64,000 nucleotides of DNA from the NCBI RefSeq assembly GCF_003205515.1, contig NZ_KZ826482.1:434001-498000 (forward strand), read 5' to 3'. The position numbers and the translations under genes were made by a program. This DNA comes from Litorivita pollutaquae. GTDB taxonomy: Bacteria > Pseudomonadota > Alphaproteobacteria > Rhodobacterales > Rhodobacteraceae. Below are positions 47,717-58,306 of this stretch, one piece after another. The notes under the pieces were generated by a model. The model searched no databases, was not told the DNA's origin, and worked only from the letters and a program-made list of their open reading frames with translations. The number at the start of each line of letters is the position of its first letter. Positions within the stretch are counted from its first letter, which is position 1.

Positions 47717-49536
47717 TGTGTGGTATCGTTGGAGTATTAGGCAGCCACGAAGCCGCCCCGATTTTGGTCGAATCCCTCAAGCGCCTCGAATATCGCGGCT
47801 ATGACAGCGCCGGAATTGCGACGGTGAATGATGGCGTTCTTGATCGCCGCCGCGCGGTTGGCAAATTGGTCAACCTGTCGGACCTTTTGGTGCATGATCC
47901 TTTGGCCGGAAAATCCGGCATCGGCCACACCCGTTGGGCGACGCATGGCGGCCCGTCGGTCACCAACGCCCACCCGCATCAAGCCGGCGATGTCGCCGTG
48001 GTTCACAACGGCATTATCGAAAATTTCCGTGAGTTGCGCGAAGAATTGGCCGGGCTTGGCGTCAATTTCCACACCGAAACCGATACCGAAACCATCGCTC
48101 TTTTGACCGCGCATTATCTTGATCACGGCATGAGCCCGGTTGACGCCGCCGCCAAGACCCTGTCGCGGCTCGACGGCGCCTTTGCCCTCGCGTTTTTGTT
48201 CTCGGGCGAGGATGATCTCATGATCGGCGCGCGCAAAGGATCGCCATTGGCCGTGGGGCATGGCGAGGGCGAGATGTACCTTGGATCGGATGCGATTGCG
48301 CTTTCGCCGATGACCGATAAAATCACCTATCTTGAGGACGGCGATTGGGTGATCCTGACACGCAATTCTTGCGAGATCCGCGATGCGGACGGGCAAAGCG
48401 TCACCCGCGAGATGCGCACCATCCGCATCGACGCCGCCCGCGTTGACAAGGCAGGCCACAAACATTTCATGGCCAAAGAGATTGCAGAACAACCGCGCGT
48501 CATTGGCGAAGCACTGCGCCATTATCTTGGCGCGGAGGGCACCGACATTGCCCTGCCGGACGAAATTGATTTCACCAAACTCGACCGCCTCACAATGGTC
48601 GCCTGTGGCACGGCGTTCTATGCCTGCCTCACGGCGAAATATTGGTTCGAACAGATCGCCGGCATGCCCGTTGAGGTCGATGTCGCGTCGGAATTCCGGT
48701 ACCGAGAACCGCCCATTTCGGACCGCACCGCCGCTCTGTTCGTCTCGCAATCGGGCGAAACCGCAGACACGCTCGCCGCGCTACGCTATTGCCAAGGCAA
48801 GGCCGATCAAATCCTGTCGGTGGTCAATGTCCCCGAAAGCTCCATCGCCCGCGAAAGCGATGTGGCCCTGCCGATTTTGGCCGGGGTGGAAATCGGTGTC
48901 GCCTCGACCAAAGCCTTCACCTGTCAGTTGACCGTGCTGCTGCTTCTGGCGCTCGAGGCCGCCAAACAACGCGGTCGCATGACGCCGGAGCGTTTGGCGG
49001 ATTTGACGTCACATATGCGTGCCCTACCAACTGTTTTGAATGCCGCGCTGGACGAGGACGCGGCGATGCAAGCCTGCGCCACCGGATTGGCCGAAGCCCA
49101 GGATGTGTTGTTCTTGGGGCGCGGATTGATGTATCCGCTCGCCCTTGAGGGGGCTCTAAAACTAAAAGAAATCAGCTATATACACGCCGAAGCTTACGCA
49201 TCCGGCGAATTGAAACACGGCCCCATTGCCCTTATTGATCGCAACGTGCCAGTGGTGGTTTTTGCCCCGCGTGACAGTCTTTTCGAGAAATCGGTAAGCA
49301 ACATGCAAGAGGTCATGGCCCGCGAAGGCAAGGTCTTGTTGATCAGCGATGCCGCCGGCGCCAAAGACGCCGCCGCAGACGCGTGGAAAACCATCACCAT
49401 GCCCGCCATCGATCCCGTCCTTGCGCCGATCGTCTACGCCATTCCGGCGCAGCTTCTCGCCTATCACACGGCGGTCGCCAAAGGCACCGACGTGGACCAA
49501 CCCCGCAACCTAGCCAAATCGGTGACTGTCGAATGA
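47716..49536 (+). CDS. glmS: glutamine--fructose-6-phosphate aminotransferase (isomerizing)
   Basis: 606 residues, the usual length. The N-terminal glutaminase begins MCGIVGVLGSHEAAP, with Cys2 as the nucleophile, and shows HTRWATHGGPSVTNAHPH. Two SIS domains follow with SQSGETADTLAAL and the C-terminal PRNLAKSVTVE. It makes glucosamine-6-phosphate, the first committed step to UDP-GlcNAc; GlmU does the last two. It overlaps the next gene by ATGA. No ribozyme-like leader is seen, as expected for a proteobacterium. Confidence 0.97.
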   Translation: MCGIVGVLGSHEAAPILVESLKRLEYRGYDSAGIATVNDGVLDRRRAVGKLVNLSDLLVHDPLAGKSGIGHTRWATHGGPSVTNAHPHQAGDVAVVHNGIIENFRELREELAGLGVNFHTETDTETIALLTAHYLDHGMSPVDAAAKTLSRLDGAFALAFLFSGEDDLMIGARKGSPLAVGHGEGEMYLGSDAIALSPMTDKITYLEDGDWVILTRNSCEIRDADGQSVTREMRTIRIDAARVDKAGHKHFMAKEIAEQPRVIGEALRHYLGAEGTDIALPDEIDFTKLDRLTMVACGTAFYACLTAKYWFEQIAGMPVEVDVASEFRYREPPISDRTAALFVSQSGETADTLAALRYCQGKADQILSVVNVPESSIARESDVALPILAGVEIGVASTKAFTCQLTVLLLLALEAAKQRGRMTPERLADLTSHMRALPTVLNAALDEDAAMQACATGLAEAQDVLFLGRGLMYPLALEGALKLKEISYIHAEAYASGELKHGPIALIDRNVPVVVFAPRDSLFEKSVSNMQEVMAREGKVLLISDAAGAKDAAADAWKTITMPAIDPVLAPIVYAIPAQLLAYHTAVAKGTDVDQPRNLAKSVTVE

Positions 49537-50318
49537 CCATGACCTTAGATGCCGCGCTCCATGACCTGCGCGCCCATATCGAAGAGGGCCGTGCCCAAGG
49601 CATGGCGGAATATCACAAGGCCCCGCGCGACTATCTTGGCGTGCCCAATCCCGCGATCAACGATCTGGCCAAAAATTGGCGCCAGGACATGAATGTCGCC
49701 GAGCGCGTGGCTTTGGCCTCGGCTCTATGGGACACCGATATTTTCGAGGCCCGATTGGCCGCCGCCAAACTGCTAACCCAAGCGCGGATCAAGGACGACC
49801 AAGCGGTTTGGGATTTGATCGTCTCCTGGGTGCCGCAATTCGACAGTTGGGCGATCGCGGACCATGCGATGATGGCGGGGCAAAAGCGTCTTGTCGCGCA
49901 TCCCGAACGGATCGAGGAAATCGAGGCTTGGACCAAGTCGGAGCACCATTGGACCCGCCGCGCCGCCATGGTCATCACCCTGCCCTACACCAAACAAAAC
50001 CACCCCAAACCGGAAGAAATGGCCATCCGCAAACGGGTGCTTGGGTGGGCGACGAATTATGTGCGCGATCCCGATTGGTTCATCCAGAAATCGGTGGCAT
50101 GGTGGATCCGCGATTTGTCGAAACATGATCCGGAACGGGCGCAATATTTTCTCACCAATAACGCCAAGGATATGAAACCCTTTGCCCGCAAGGAAGCGGC
50201 AAAGTTTCTTGGGCCGAAACCCAAAGGCAAGGCAACGTTCACACCGGATGCGCCGAGCAAGACAACCGAAAACACCGCGCCAGAGATCGCGCCGGACGAT
50301 GACACGCCCGCCGGATAA
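49533..50318 (+). CDS. DNA alkylation repair protein (AlkD-like HEAT repeats)
   Basis: 261 residues from MTMTLDAALHDL. The AlkD/AlkC family is shown by YLGVPNPAINDLAKNW, ALWDTDIFEARLAAAKLL, WVPQFDSWAIADHAM, and HHWTRRAAMVITLPYTK, with tandem helical HEAT repeats. AlkD-type glycosylases excise bulky or cationic N3/N7-alkylpurines. The C-terminal 40 residues are Lys/Pro/Thr-rich and disordered. It is coupled to glmS by ATGA, an unusual partner for a repair enzyme. Confidence 0.85.
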   Translation: MTMTLDAALHDLRAHIEEGRAQGMAEYHKAPRDYLGVPNPAINDLAKNWRQDMNVAERVALASALWDTDIFEARLAAAKLLTQARIKDDQAVWDLIVSWVPQFDSWAIADHAMMAGQKRLVAHPERIEEIEAWTKSEHHWTRRAAMVITLPYTKQNHPKPEEMAIRKRVLGWATNYVRDPDWFIQKSVAWWIRDLSKHDPERAQYFLTNNAKDMKPFARKEAAKFLGPKPKGKATFTPDAPSKTTENTAPEIAPDDDTPAG

Positions 50319-50325
50319 CCGGTTC

Positions 50326-50823
50326 CTATTGCTGATAAATATCCAATTCCGGCAGATCGGTCAGCGCCACGCCAAGCAATCGCATCGCCGCCAGTGATAT
50401 CTGGCTCCCGCCGGTCGCCTCGCCGCCCAACGGGATCAAATCCACCTGCACGCTATTGCCGGTTTGCGGGCTGGTGACACGCCCTTTTGCCCGCGTTGTG
50501 ACCAACGGTGTCTTGACCCAAAACCCCGCTTCTGTTGGCGCGCCAAGGCTGGTAACGCTGCGCCCCAAGAGCACGCCTTTGCCCTGATCCGGCGCTGCCA
50601 CGGCAGCGGCGCGGTCCTGTGTCGTTGTGGTGTCAAATTGCTCGACCGTGCGGGCCGAGGCAGGCGGGCGTTTGGGGGCGCTCTCGAGCCGCGTCGGGGC
50701 AACCATATCGGCCTGCGGCGCAGCAACGGGCGCCTCCTGTTTCGCGGTGCGCAGAGGATTTGCGCAGCCCGCCAAGGCAGCCAGACAGAGAAGAAAAACC
50801 GAGCGCGATACGATATGTGTCAT
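50326..50823 (-). CDS. lipoprotein of unknown function
   Basis: 165 residues. An N-terminal signal with a lipobox (LAALAGC, Cys20) predicts a lipid-anchored protein. A Pro/Ala/Thr-rich linker (about 25-85) leads to a C-terminal domain (about 85-160) with [38 protein letters not shown] and a final LPELDIYQQ. No domain is assigned. It converges with the AlkD gene, with only 7 nt between stops, and is divergent from moaA. Confidence 0.75.
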   Translation of the reverse strand: MTHIVSRSVFLLCLAALAGCANPLRTAKQEAPVAAPQADMVAPTRLESAPKRPPASARTVEQFDTTTTQDRAAAVAAPDQGKGVLLGRSVTSLGAPTEAGFWVKTPLVTTRAKGRVTSPQTGNSVQVDLIPLGGEATGGSQISLAAMRLLGVALTDLPELDIYQQ

Positions 50824-50907
50824 GCCCGAAGGCTAGGCCGAAATTCAGCCCGCCACAACACCAAGATCGCACTTGCCCCGCGCCGCACGCGCCCCTACCT
50901 TCTGCCT

Positions 50908-51939
50908 ATGACACATACAGACATCGCCACACCCACTGCCCCGCTGATCGATCCTTTTGCGCGCGCAATCAATTATTTACGCGTCTCGGTCACCGACCGT
51001 TGCGATTTTCGCTGTGTCTACTGCATGTCGGAAAACATGACCTTTTTGCCCAAAAAAGAATTGCTAACGTTGGAAGAGCTGGATTTCATGTGCTCGACCT
51101 TCATCGGGCTGGGCGTCGAGAAATTGCGCATCACCGGCGGCGAACCTTTGGTGCGGCGCGGGATTATGACGTTTTTCGAGGGCATGTCGCGGCATTTGCA
51201 AAGCGGTGCGCTCAAGGAGTTGACGCTGACCACCAATGGATCGCAGTTGGAAAAATTCGCCGCGCCTTTGGCCGCAGCGGGCGTCAAACGCGTGAACATC
51301 TCGCTTGATACGCTGGACGCGCAAAAATTCGCCGAAATCACCCGATGGGGCCGTTTGGATCAAGTTTTACGCGGGATTGATGCGGCGCAAAACGCCGGTC
51401 TGCGGGTGAAAATCAACGTCGTGGCGCTCAAAGGGTTCAATGAGAGCGAACTGATCCCGATCACCGAATGGTGTGCTTCGCGCGATATGGATTTGACCTG
51501 GATCGAGGTCATGCCCATGGGCGACATCGGAAACGAGGATCGTCTGGACCAATACTGGCCGCTCAAAGACCTGCGCGCGGCCTATGCGGAACATTATACG
51601 CTGACCGATTTGGCCGAACGCTCCGGCGGGCCTGCGCGCTATGTGCGGATCGAGGAAACCGGACAAAAAATCGGCTTCATCACCCCTCTGAGCCATAATT
51701 TCTGCGAAAGTTGCAACCGTGTGCGGCTGACCTGCACCGGCGCGCTGTATATGTGCCTCGGCCAAGAAGATATGGCCGATCTGCGCGCGCCCTTGCGCCA
51801 TGCCCCCAATGATACGGCGGTCCTAGAGGCCGCGATTCGCGATGCGATCAGCCATAAACCCAAGGGCCATGATTTTGATTATTCACGGCAGGTCGTCGAT
51901 GGGCAAATGTCGCGCCATATGAGCCATACGGGCGGGTAA
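50908..51939 (+). CDS. moaA: GTP 3',8-cyclase (molybdenum cofactor biosynthesis)
   Basis: 343 residues from [10 protein letters not shown]. The radical-SAM cluster motif is CDFRCVYCM; the second 4Fe-4S motif near the C-terminus is [30 protein letters not shown] is the SAM-binding GGEP. It converts GTP to the 3',8-cyclo intermediate in the first step of molybdopterin synthesis. The C-terminal GG of MoaA is present (SHTGG). A weak GGGCGG/CCGCCC stem overlaps the stop and may aid termination. Confidence 0.96.
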   Translation: MTHTDIATPTAPLIDPFARAINYLRVSVTDRCDFRCVYCMSENMTFLPKKELLTLEELDFMCSTFIGLGVEKLRITGGEPLVRRGIMTFFEGMSRHLQSGALKELTLTTNGSQLEKFAAPLAAAGVKRVNISLDTLDAQKFAEITRWGRLDQVLRGIDAAQNAGLRVKINVVALKGFNESELIPITEWCASRDMDLTWIEVMPMGDIGNEDRLDQYWPLKDLRAAYAEHYTLTDLAERSGGPARYVRIEETGQKIGFITPLSHNFCESCNRVRLTCTGALYMCLGQEDMADLRAPLRHAPNDTAVLEAAIRDAISHKPKGHDFDYSRQVVDGQMSRHMSHTGG

Positions 51940-51986
51940 AAATTGCCAAACCGCCCTTAGTTATTGATCATTGCTCACAACAACTC

Positions 51987-53150
51987 TTACCCGATCGGCA
52001 TCCGCTGCTCCGCAATCCCCGCCCACCAGCTACAGCCCGCAGGAATCGCCTCGTCGCTAAAGTTGAACTCGGGGTGATGCACCATCGCCGTGTCACCATT
52101 GCCGACCAAAATATAGGCACCGGGGCGTTCTTCGAGCATATAGGCGAAATCCTCGCCCCCCATGACAAGCGGCGCCTCGGCGCAATCACCGGAAACGTCG
52201 CGCGCCACATCTGCGGCAAATTCGGTTTGCGCCGGACTGTTGACCATCACCGGATAGTTGTTTTCAAAATGGATGTCCGCCCTTGCGCCGTAAGCCGCTG
52301 CCGTGTGTGACACCAATGCTCTGAAACGCTCTTCGGCCTGCACCCGCACATCGCGATCCAATGTGCGCACCGTGCCGCGCAATTCGACCCGCTGCGGGAT
52401 GACGTTATAGGCATCCGTGTCCGTGCGCAAAGAGGTCACCGACACGACGACCTGTTTGGTTGGATCGACAGTGCGGCTGGCGATGCTTTGCAACGCAAGA
52501 ACCACATGCGAGGCCGTCACAATCGGGTCGATGGTCTCATGCGGTTTCGCCGCGTGACCACCAAGCCCCTCAATCGTCACGGTAAATTCATCCGTCGCGG
52601 CAAAGAACCCGCCTTCACGAATGGCGAAACTGCCCAGAGGCATACCGGGCCAAATGTGCATGCCGTAGACTTCTTGAATGTTCCAACGCGCCATCATGCC
52701 GTCATCGCACATGACTTTTCCGCCGCCGCCGCCCTCTTCGGCGGGCTGGAAAATCAACACCACGGTGCCATCAAAATTGCGCGTCTCCGACAGGTATTGC
52801 GCCGCCCCCAAAAGCATCGCCGTATGGCCATCATGACCACACGCATGCATCGCGCCGGGCGTTTGCGAGGCATAGTCCACCCCTGTCGCCTCCATAATCG
52901 GCAAGGCATCCATATCGGCGCGCAGGCCGATCACCTTACCCGACCCGCTCTTACGGCCTTTGATCACCCCGACAACACCGGTGCGCCCGATGCCCTCAAC
53001 CACCTCGTCACAGCCAAAGGCGCGCAGTTTTTCCGCCACCAAGGCCGAGGTGCGATGCGTATCGAACATCAATTCGGGATGGGCGTGGATATCACGGCGC
53101 CATGCGGTGATGTCATCGTGCAATTCGGCGAACCGGTTTTTGACAGGCAT
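51987..53150 (-). CDS. M20-family amidohydrolase, hippurate-hydrolase-like
   Basis: 387 residues of the M20D type. RADMDALPI, the metal motif MHACGHDGHTAMLLGAA with Cys and His ligands, FQPAEEGGGGG with catalytic Glu pair, the dimerisation lid domain, and MGGEDFAYML near the end. It hydrolyses N-acyl amino acids. It is the last gene of a unit that begins with the fused peptide-importer ATPase and argE, 3 nt after argE. It probably processes imported acylated amino acids or peptides; the substrate is not certain. Confidence 0.88.
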   Translation of the reverse strand: MPVKNRFAELHDDITAWRRDIHAHPELMFDTHRTSALVAEKLRAFGCDEVVEGIGRTGVVGVIKGRKSGSGKVIGLRADMDALPIMEATGVDYASQTPGAMHACGHDGHTAMLLGAAQYLSETRNFDGTVVLIFQPAEEGGGGGKVMCDDGMMARWNIQEVYGMHIWPGMPLGSFAIREGGFFAATDEFTVTIEGLGGHAAKPHETIDPIVTASHVVLALQSIASRTVDPTKQVVVSVTSLRTDTDAYNVIPQRVELRGTVRTLDRDVRVQAEERFRALVSHTAAAYGARADIHFENNYPVMVNSPAQTEFAADVARDVSGDCAEAPLVMGGEDFAYMLEERPGAYILVGNGDTAMVHHPEFNFSDEAIPAGCSWWAGIAEQRMPIG

Positions 53151-53153
53151 GGG

Positions 53154-54320
53154 TTATCCTTCCGCCAATTGGTCCAGCAGGCGGCGCATGAATGCATGAC
53201 CGGCCTCAAACTGGGATTTTTCTATAAATTCATCGGGTTGGTGGGCTTGCGCGATGTCGCCGGGGCCGCAGACAACAACGGAATATCCCGCCGTTTGAAA
53301 ATGCCCCGCCTCGGTGCCGTAGCTGACGACCTTTGATCCGTTTGCCCCCGTCACGCGGCGCGCCAAAGCCTCTGCCGCGCCGTCCTGTTCGGGCCGCAGC
53401 GGCGGGATTGAAAACACTTCCTCGATTTCAATACGCGCCTCTGGGCGCACCGATTGCATTTCGGCCTCGACCTCGGCCACGCGGTCGAAATAGGCGGCGC
53501 GCCATGCGACCGGATCCTCATCCGGCAACACCCGAAAATCAAGATCGAACCAACAATCGCGCGCCGTGATGTTATGGGCCGTGCCGCCCCGGATCGTCCC
53601 GACATGCACCGTGGTCCAAGGCGGCTCGAAAATCGCAGCGACCGCCGAGGGAGCCAGTGCGCGGTTGGCGGCATTTTGATCGTTGGCCCAAGTGATCAAT
53701 TTCGCCCCTTCCATGATCGCATTGACACCGGTGTGCATAAGCGAGCTGTGCACATCAAAACCGATCACATGGGTTGCATAGCTTGCGCCGCCCTTATGGC
53801 CGGTGACGATATCCATGCTCGACGGCTCGCCTACGATCACGGCCTCGCCTTTGGGCAAAACGCCCTGCATTGCGGCGATCATCGGCGGTGCGCCGGTGCA
53901 TCCGGTTTCTTCGTCATAACTCAACGCGATCTGCAACGGGCGCGTGACGCCGCGATGCTTCGCCTCGACCAAGGCCCAGATCGCCAGCGCGTCAAAGCCC
54001 TTCATGTCGCAACAGCCGCGCCCGTAATACCGCCCGTCCCGTTCGACCACGGTAAAGGGATCATCGGCCCACGGTTGGCCCTCGACCGGCACCACATCGG
54101 TATGCCCCGATAGCACCACCGCACCCTCAACTTCCGGCCCGACATGGGCAAAAAGCGCCGCCTTTTCGCGGTCCTCGTTATAATGCCGGTGGGTGCGGAT
54201 GCCGTGAGCATTCAGATACTCCTCGACCCAGTCGATCAACGGCAGGTTCGACAGGCTTGAGACGGTTGGAAAGCTGACCAATTTGGTCATCAGGTCCAGC
54301 GGAGAAAGGCGTTCGGTCAT
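53154..54320 (-). CDS. argE: acetylornithine deacetylase (ArgE-type M20 peptidase)
   Basis: 388 residues. Metal motifs LSGHTDVVPVEGQPWADDPF and GRGCCDMKGFDALAIWALVE, catalytic Glu in YDEETGCTGA, and the C-terminal VCGPGDIAQAHQPDEFI with His. This matches ArgE. It removes acetyl from N-acetylornithine or from related N-acyl amino acids. Start ATG at 54320 lies 6 nt after the ATPase gene. Its place beside peptide import suggests it may act on imported acyl amino acids as well as in arginine synthesis. Confidence 0.83.
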   Translation of the reverse strand: MTERLSPLDLMTKLVSFPTVSSLSNLPLIDWVEEYLNAHGIRTHRHYNEDREKAALFAHVGPEVEGAVVLSGHTDVVPVEGQPWADDPFTVVERDGRYYGRGCCDMKGFDALAIWALVEAKHRGVTRPLQIALSYDEETGCTGAPPMIAAMQGVLPKGEAVIVGEPSSMDIVTGHKGGASYATHVIGFDVHSSLMHTGVNAIMEGAKLITWANDQNAANRALAPSAVAAIFEPPWTTVHVGTIRGGTAHNITARDCWFDLDFRVLPDEDPVAWRAAYFDRVAEVEAEMQSVRPEARIEIEEVFSIPPLRPEQDGAAEALARRVTGANGSKVVSYGTEAGHFQTAGYSVVVCGPGDIAQAHQPDEFIEKSQFEAGHAFMRRLLDQLAEG

Positions 54321-54326
54321 GATCAC

Positions 54327-56177
54327 TCAATACCCGCTATCGGTGGTCAAAACCATATGGCCCGCAGACACCTCGCGGTAGTGGCTCGGCTCTGGCGCAT
54401 AGTCCATCGGATGAATGGGCGAAGGGATCGGTTTGAAATTCAAATCCTTTTCCGATTTACGTTTGCGCGGGTCGGCAATCGGCACCGCCTTCATCAAGGC
54501 TTTGGTATAGGGGTGCTGCGGGTTCTCGAACACGGCGGCGCGCGGCCCGATTTCGACGATCCGGCCCAAATACATCACGCCGACATCATGGCTGACGCGT
54601 TCAACCACAGCCATATCATGCGAGATGAACAGATAGCTGAGCCCAAGATCGGCCTGTAGCTCCATCATCAGGTTGACCACCTGCGCCTGCACCGAGACAT
54701 CCAAGGCCGAAACGGCCTCATCCGCGATAATAAGTTTGGGGTTGAGCGCAAGGGCACGGGCAATCGCGACCCGTTGGCGTTGCCCGCCGGACAATTCATG
54801 CGGATAGCGGCGCATAAAGCTGCGCGGCAATTCCACCCGATCAAATAACATTTCGACCCGCGCCTGTAGCTCCGCCCCGCGATGGGTATCGAAATTCCGC
54901 ATCGGTTCCGCCACTTGGTCGGCCAAATTCATCTGTGGATTGAGGCTGGCAAAGGGATCTTGAAAGATCATTTGCATATCCTGACGTGCACGCCGCAAAT
55001 CGCCGCTATCCAACCCGATGATATCACGATCGCCGACTTGAACGCTCCCCGACAGAGGCTCCACCAGCCGCAGGATTGACCGGCCCACGGTGGATTTGCC
55101 ACACCCGCTTTCCCCCACGAGGCTCAGCGTGCGACCCTTCATCAAGGTGAACGACACATCTTCGGCGGCGTGGACATTGGCAACAGTGCGGCGGAAAAAC
55201 CCGCCCTTGACCGCAAACCGCGTGGTCAGGCCTTTGACCGTCAGCAAGGGCGCGTCGGTGCCGACAATCGGTTTGATCTCCTGGTCTTCCTGCCCCAAAA
55301 GCCGCATCGGTTCGGGCAAGGGTTTGCCGCGCATCTCGCCCAATTTCGGCACCGCCGCGAGCAAAGCCTTGGTATAGTTGTGTTGCGGGCGCTCGAAAAT
55401 CTCCTCGACGGTGCCCTCTTCGACTTTATTGCCGCGAAACATCACCACGACCCGATCGGCCATTTGCGCCACCACCGCCATATCATGGGTGATGAACATG
55501 ACCGCAGTGCCGGTTTCGCGTTTCAACCGATCCATCAACGCCAAAATCTCGGCCTGAATGGTCACGTCCAAGGCGGTGGTCGGCTCATCCGCGATCAACA
55601 GACGCGGCGCGCAGGCCAAAGCCATGGCAATCACCACCCGTTGGCGCATGCCGCCGGACAATTCATGCGGATATTGCGCCAGACGACGTTCGGGTTCGGG
55701 AATGCGCACCTGACGCAAAAGCTCCAGCGCCCGCGCCTGTGCCTGTTTTTTAGTCATTCCCTTGTGAAGCCGCAATCCTTCGGTCAATTGCCGCTCTACG
55801 GTGAATACGGGGTTGAGCGCGGTCATCGGCTCTTGGAAAATCATGCCGATTTGATTGCCGCGAATGGTCCGCATCAGGCTTTGTTCGGTCTGCGCAAGAT
55901 CGATATCGGCCCCGTCCTGGGGGTGAAAATGCATCTCTCCGCCGGCAATTGTGCCGCCGCCATATTCAATCAAACGCATCAACGCCAACGACGACACCGA
56001 TTTACCGGAGCCGGATTCACCAACAATACATACGGTTTCACCGGCATTCACGGTAAAAGACACATCCTCCACCCCGACCACGGGGCCGTCTTTGGTTTGG
56101 AACTCGACCCGCAGGTTTCGGATATCGGCAATTGTATGATCGAGCATCGGCGGCATATCCAATATTGGGAGAGGCAT
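54327..56177 (-). CDS. dipeptide/oligopeptide ABC transporter, fused two-domain ATPase (DppD-DppF)
   Basis: 616 residues with two complete nucleotide-binding domains. NBD1: Walker A GESGSGKS (about 54-61), signature LSGGMRQR, Walker [16 protein letters not shown]2: [13 protein letters not shown] (about 353), [22 protein letters not shown]. Each is followed by the oligopeptide-type C-terminal region ([10 protein letters not shown] and [10 protein letters not shown]). It powers uptake by the divergently encoded binding protein and permeases. In many bacteria the two ATPases are separate genes; fusion is common in this group. Confidence 0.93.
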   Translation of the reverse strand: MPLPILDMPPMLDHTIADIRNLRVEFQTKDGPVVGVEDVSFTVNAGETVCIVGESGSGKSVSSLALMRLIEYGGGTIAGGEMHFHPQDGADIDLAQTEQSLMRTIRGNQIGMIFQEPMTALNPVFTVERQLTEGLRLHKGMTKKQAQARALELLRQVRIPEPERRLAQYPHELSGGMRQRVVIAMALACAPRLLIADEPTTALDVTIQAEILALMDRLKRETGTAVMFITHDMAVVAQMADRVVVMFRGNKVEEGTVEEIFERPQHNYTKALLAAVPKLGEMRGKPLPEPMRLLGQEDQEIKPIVGTDAPLLTVKGLTTRFAVKGGFFRRTVANVHAAEDVSFTLMKGRTLSLVGESGCGKSTVGRSILRLVEPLSGSVQVGDRDIIGLDSGDLRRARQDMQMIFQDPFASLNPQMNLADQVAEPMRNFDTHRGAELQARVEMLFDRVELPRSFMRRYPHELSGGQRQRVAIARALALNPKLIIADEAVSALDVSVQAQVVNLMMELQADLGLSYLFISHDMAVVERVSHDVGVMYLGRIVEIGPRAAVFENPQHPYTKALMKAVPIADPRKRKSEKDLNFKPIPSPIHPMDYAPEPSHYREVSAGHMVLTTDSGY

Positions 56178-56467
56178 TCAAGCTGTCCTTGACGCTACAG
56201 CCGCGCGCTGCAAACTGTCAAACCGCTAGGACTACGGTGACCTTACGGCGTCCGCGGCCTAGACCAATTGGTCAAATCAAATGCTTGCAATTTATGCAAC
56301 TTCGGTCTTCGATGTTGCAATCTTGGGGGATTCCGAATGGCACAACCGCGCCATGCCGGATCACCGCGCTTTTGATCAAGGCCACGGCCTTGAATTTTGC
56401 GCCACTCCCCCGCACGAACGCCAAAGGCACGCGCAAACAAAAGACGTGCCGCAACATGGAGAGAGTT

Positions 56468-58165
56468 ATGAAACTGAAATCCCTACTTCTCGGGGCGATC
56501 GCAGCCACCGCCTTTGCCCCTGCGGCGATGGCCGAGCGCGGCAGCGATGGCGAAGTGAAAATCATCTATTGGCAAGCTCCCTCAATCATGACCCCCTATC
56601 TGTCAGGCGGGACAAAGGATTTGGAAGCGGCCTCTTTGGTTTTGGAGCCTCTGGCGCGCTACAATGAAACCGGCGCGATGGTGCCGTGGCTTGTTGACGT
56701 GGTGCCCACGGTCGAGAACGGCGGCGTGTCCGAAGACCTGACCTCGATCACATGGAAGCTGAAAGAGGGATTGAAATGGTCGGACGGCACCGATGTGACC
56801 TCCGAAGATGTGAAATTCACATGGGAATATTGCACCGCTGAAGGCGGCGGCTGTGCCCAATCGGAAAAATTTCTTGATGTGACCGATGTAGAAACCCCCG
56901 ACGCGCAAACCGTTGTTGTCAAATTCGGTGTGGCCAAACCCTTCCCCTATGGCCCCTTTGTCGGCGCGCAATCTGCGATCTTGCAAAAAGCACAATTCAA
57001 AGACTGCATGGGCCCGAAAATGCCCGAATGCACCGATGCAAATTTCGGCCCGATCGGCACCGGCCCCTTTGTGGTCACCGATTTCCGCCCGAATGATGTG
57101 GTCCAGCTTGAGGCCAACCCGCATTACCGCGATCCCGCCAAACCGGCCTTTGCCAAAGTGACGCTCAAAGGCGGCGGCGATGCCACCTCTGCGGGCCGTT
57201 CGGTTTTGGAAACCGGCGAATATGACTATGCGTGGAACCTGCAATTGGCCCCCGAAGTCTTGGCCAATATGGAAGCCGCGGGCAAAGGCAAAATCGTCTC
57301 TGGTTTTGGCACCTTGGTTGAACGCATCATGGTCAATATGACCGACCCTTCGGCCAGCCTTGGCGACGAGCGCGGCACGGCGGCGCACCCGCATCCATTC
57401 TTGTCGGATATCAACGTGCGCAAAGCCCTGTCGATGGCCATCGACCGCGCGCTGCTCACCGAAATCGGCTACGGCGATGCAGGACGTGCGACATGTAACG
57501 TGCTGCCGGCTCCGGAAATCTACGCCTCGACGGCCAATGACGCTTGCCTCGTGCAAGACATTGCAGGCGCCAACAAGCTTCTCGAGGATGCCGGTTGGAT
57601 CAAAGGCGGCGACGGGGTGCGTGTCAAAGACGGGGTGCGTTTGAGCATGCTGTTCCAATCTTCGACCAACGCCGTGCGTCAGGATTTCCAAGCCCTGATC
57701 AAACAGTGGTGGAGCGAGATCGGCGTTGAAACCGAATTGCGCAATATCGACGGTTCGGTGTTCTTTGGCGGCGACCCCGGATCGCCCGACACCTTCCAAA
57801 AATTCTGGGCCGATGTTGAAATGTATGCCAATAACTTCGACGGCACCGACCCCGAAGCCTATATGGCCAACTGGGCCTGTGATCAGGCACCGCGCCCCGA
57901 AACCCAATGGCAGGGCAACAATATGCCGCGTTTCTGCTCGGAAGAGTATGAAGCATTGATCGCGCAAATGGCGGGCACCGGCGACATCAACAAACGCGCC
58001 GAATTGGCCAAAGCCATGAACGACATGTTGATGCAGGCCTATGTCATCATCCCGCTGGTCGACCGCGGCCGCGTATCGGCCCATTCCAACAGCCTTGGTG
58101 GTGTGGTCCTCAACACTTGGGATAGTGAATTGTGGAATGCCGCCGATTGGCACCGCATGAAATAA
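56468..58165 (+). CDS. peptide ABC transporter, periplasmic substrate-binding protein
   Basis: 565 residues from MKLKSLLLGAIAATAFAPAAMA, a signal peptide cut after AMA. A GGAGAG ribosome binding site precedes the ATG by 5 nt; an alternative ATG lies four codons earlier. SBP_bac_5-type features: WSDGTDVTSEDVKFTWEYC, GTGPFVVTDFRPNDVVQLEANPHY, and NVRKALSMAIDRALLTE. Seven or more Cys residues suggest disulfides. It delivers peptides to the permease pair downstream. Two hairpins follow the gene and probably raise its mRNA level. Confidence 0.92.
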   Translation: MKLKSLLLGAIAATAFAPAAMAERGSDGEVKIIYWQAPSIMTPYLSGGTKDLEAASLVLEPLARYNETGAMVPWLVDVVPTVENGGVSEDLTSITWKLKEGLKWSDGTDVTSEDVKFTWEYCTAEGGGCAQSEKFLDVTDVETPDAQTVVVKFGVAKPFPYGPFVGAQSAILQKAQFKDCMGPKMPECTDANFGPIGTGPFVVTDFRPNDVVQLEANPHYRDPAKPAFAKVTLKGGGDATSAGRSVLETGEYDYAWNLQLAPEVLANMEAAGKGKIVSGFGTLVERIMVNMTDPSASLGDERGTAAHPHPFLSDINVRKALSMAIDRALLTEIGYGDAGRATCNVLPAPEIYASTANDACLVQDIAGANKLLEDAGWIKGGDGVRVKDGVRLSMLFQSSTNAVRQDFQALIKQWWSEIGVETELRNIDGSVFFGGDPGSPDTFQKFWADVEMYANNFDGTDPEAYMANWACDQAPRPETQWQGNNMPRFCSEEYEALIAQMAGTGDINKRAELAKAMNDMLMQAYVIIPLVDRGRVSAHSNSLGGVVLNTWDSELWNAADWHRMK

Positions 58166-58216
58166 TCGCAATCTGCGATTTCGGGCGCGCCCCTAACCAA
58201 GGCGCGCCCTTCTTTT
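58164..58216 (+). terminator. two hairpins after the binding-protein gene (stabiliser plus attenuating terminator)
   Basis: The first, AATCGCA-ATC-TGCGATT (58164-58180), overlaps the stop codon. The second is a perfect 9-bp GC stem (GGGCGCGCC/GGCGCGCCC, 58183-58209) with a 9-nt loop and a following TTCTTTT. It would stop part of the transcripts and protect the upstream mRNA, so that binding protein exceeds permease. Confidence 0.8.
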
Positions 58217-58306
58217 ATCTTTCCCGTTTGCCTCCCGTTCCCGTTTCTTCCTGCCCTCGTCCCCATCCCCGTCCCTGTCAAAGACTGACCTGCAAAGGCG
58301 CCCTGC

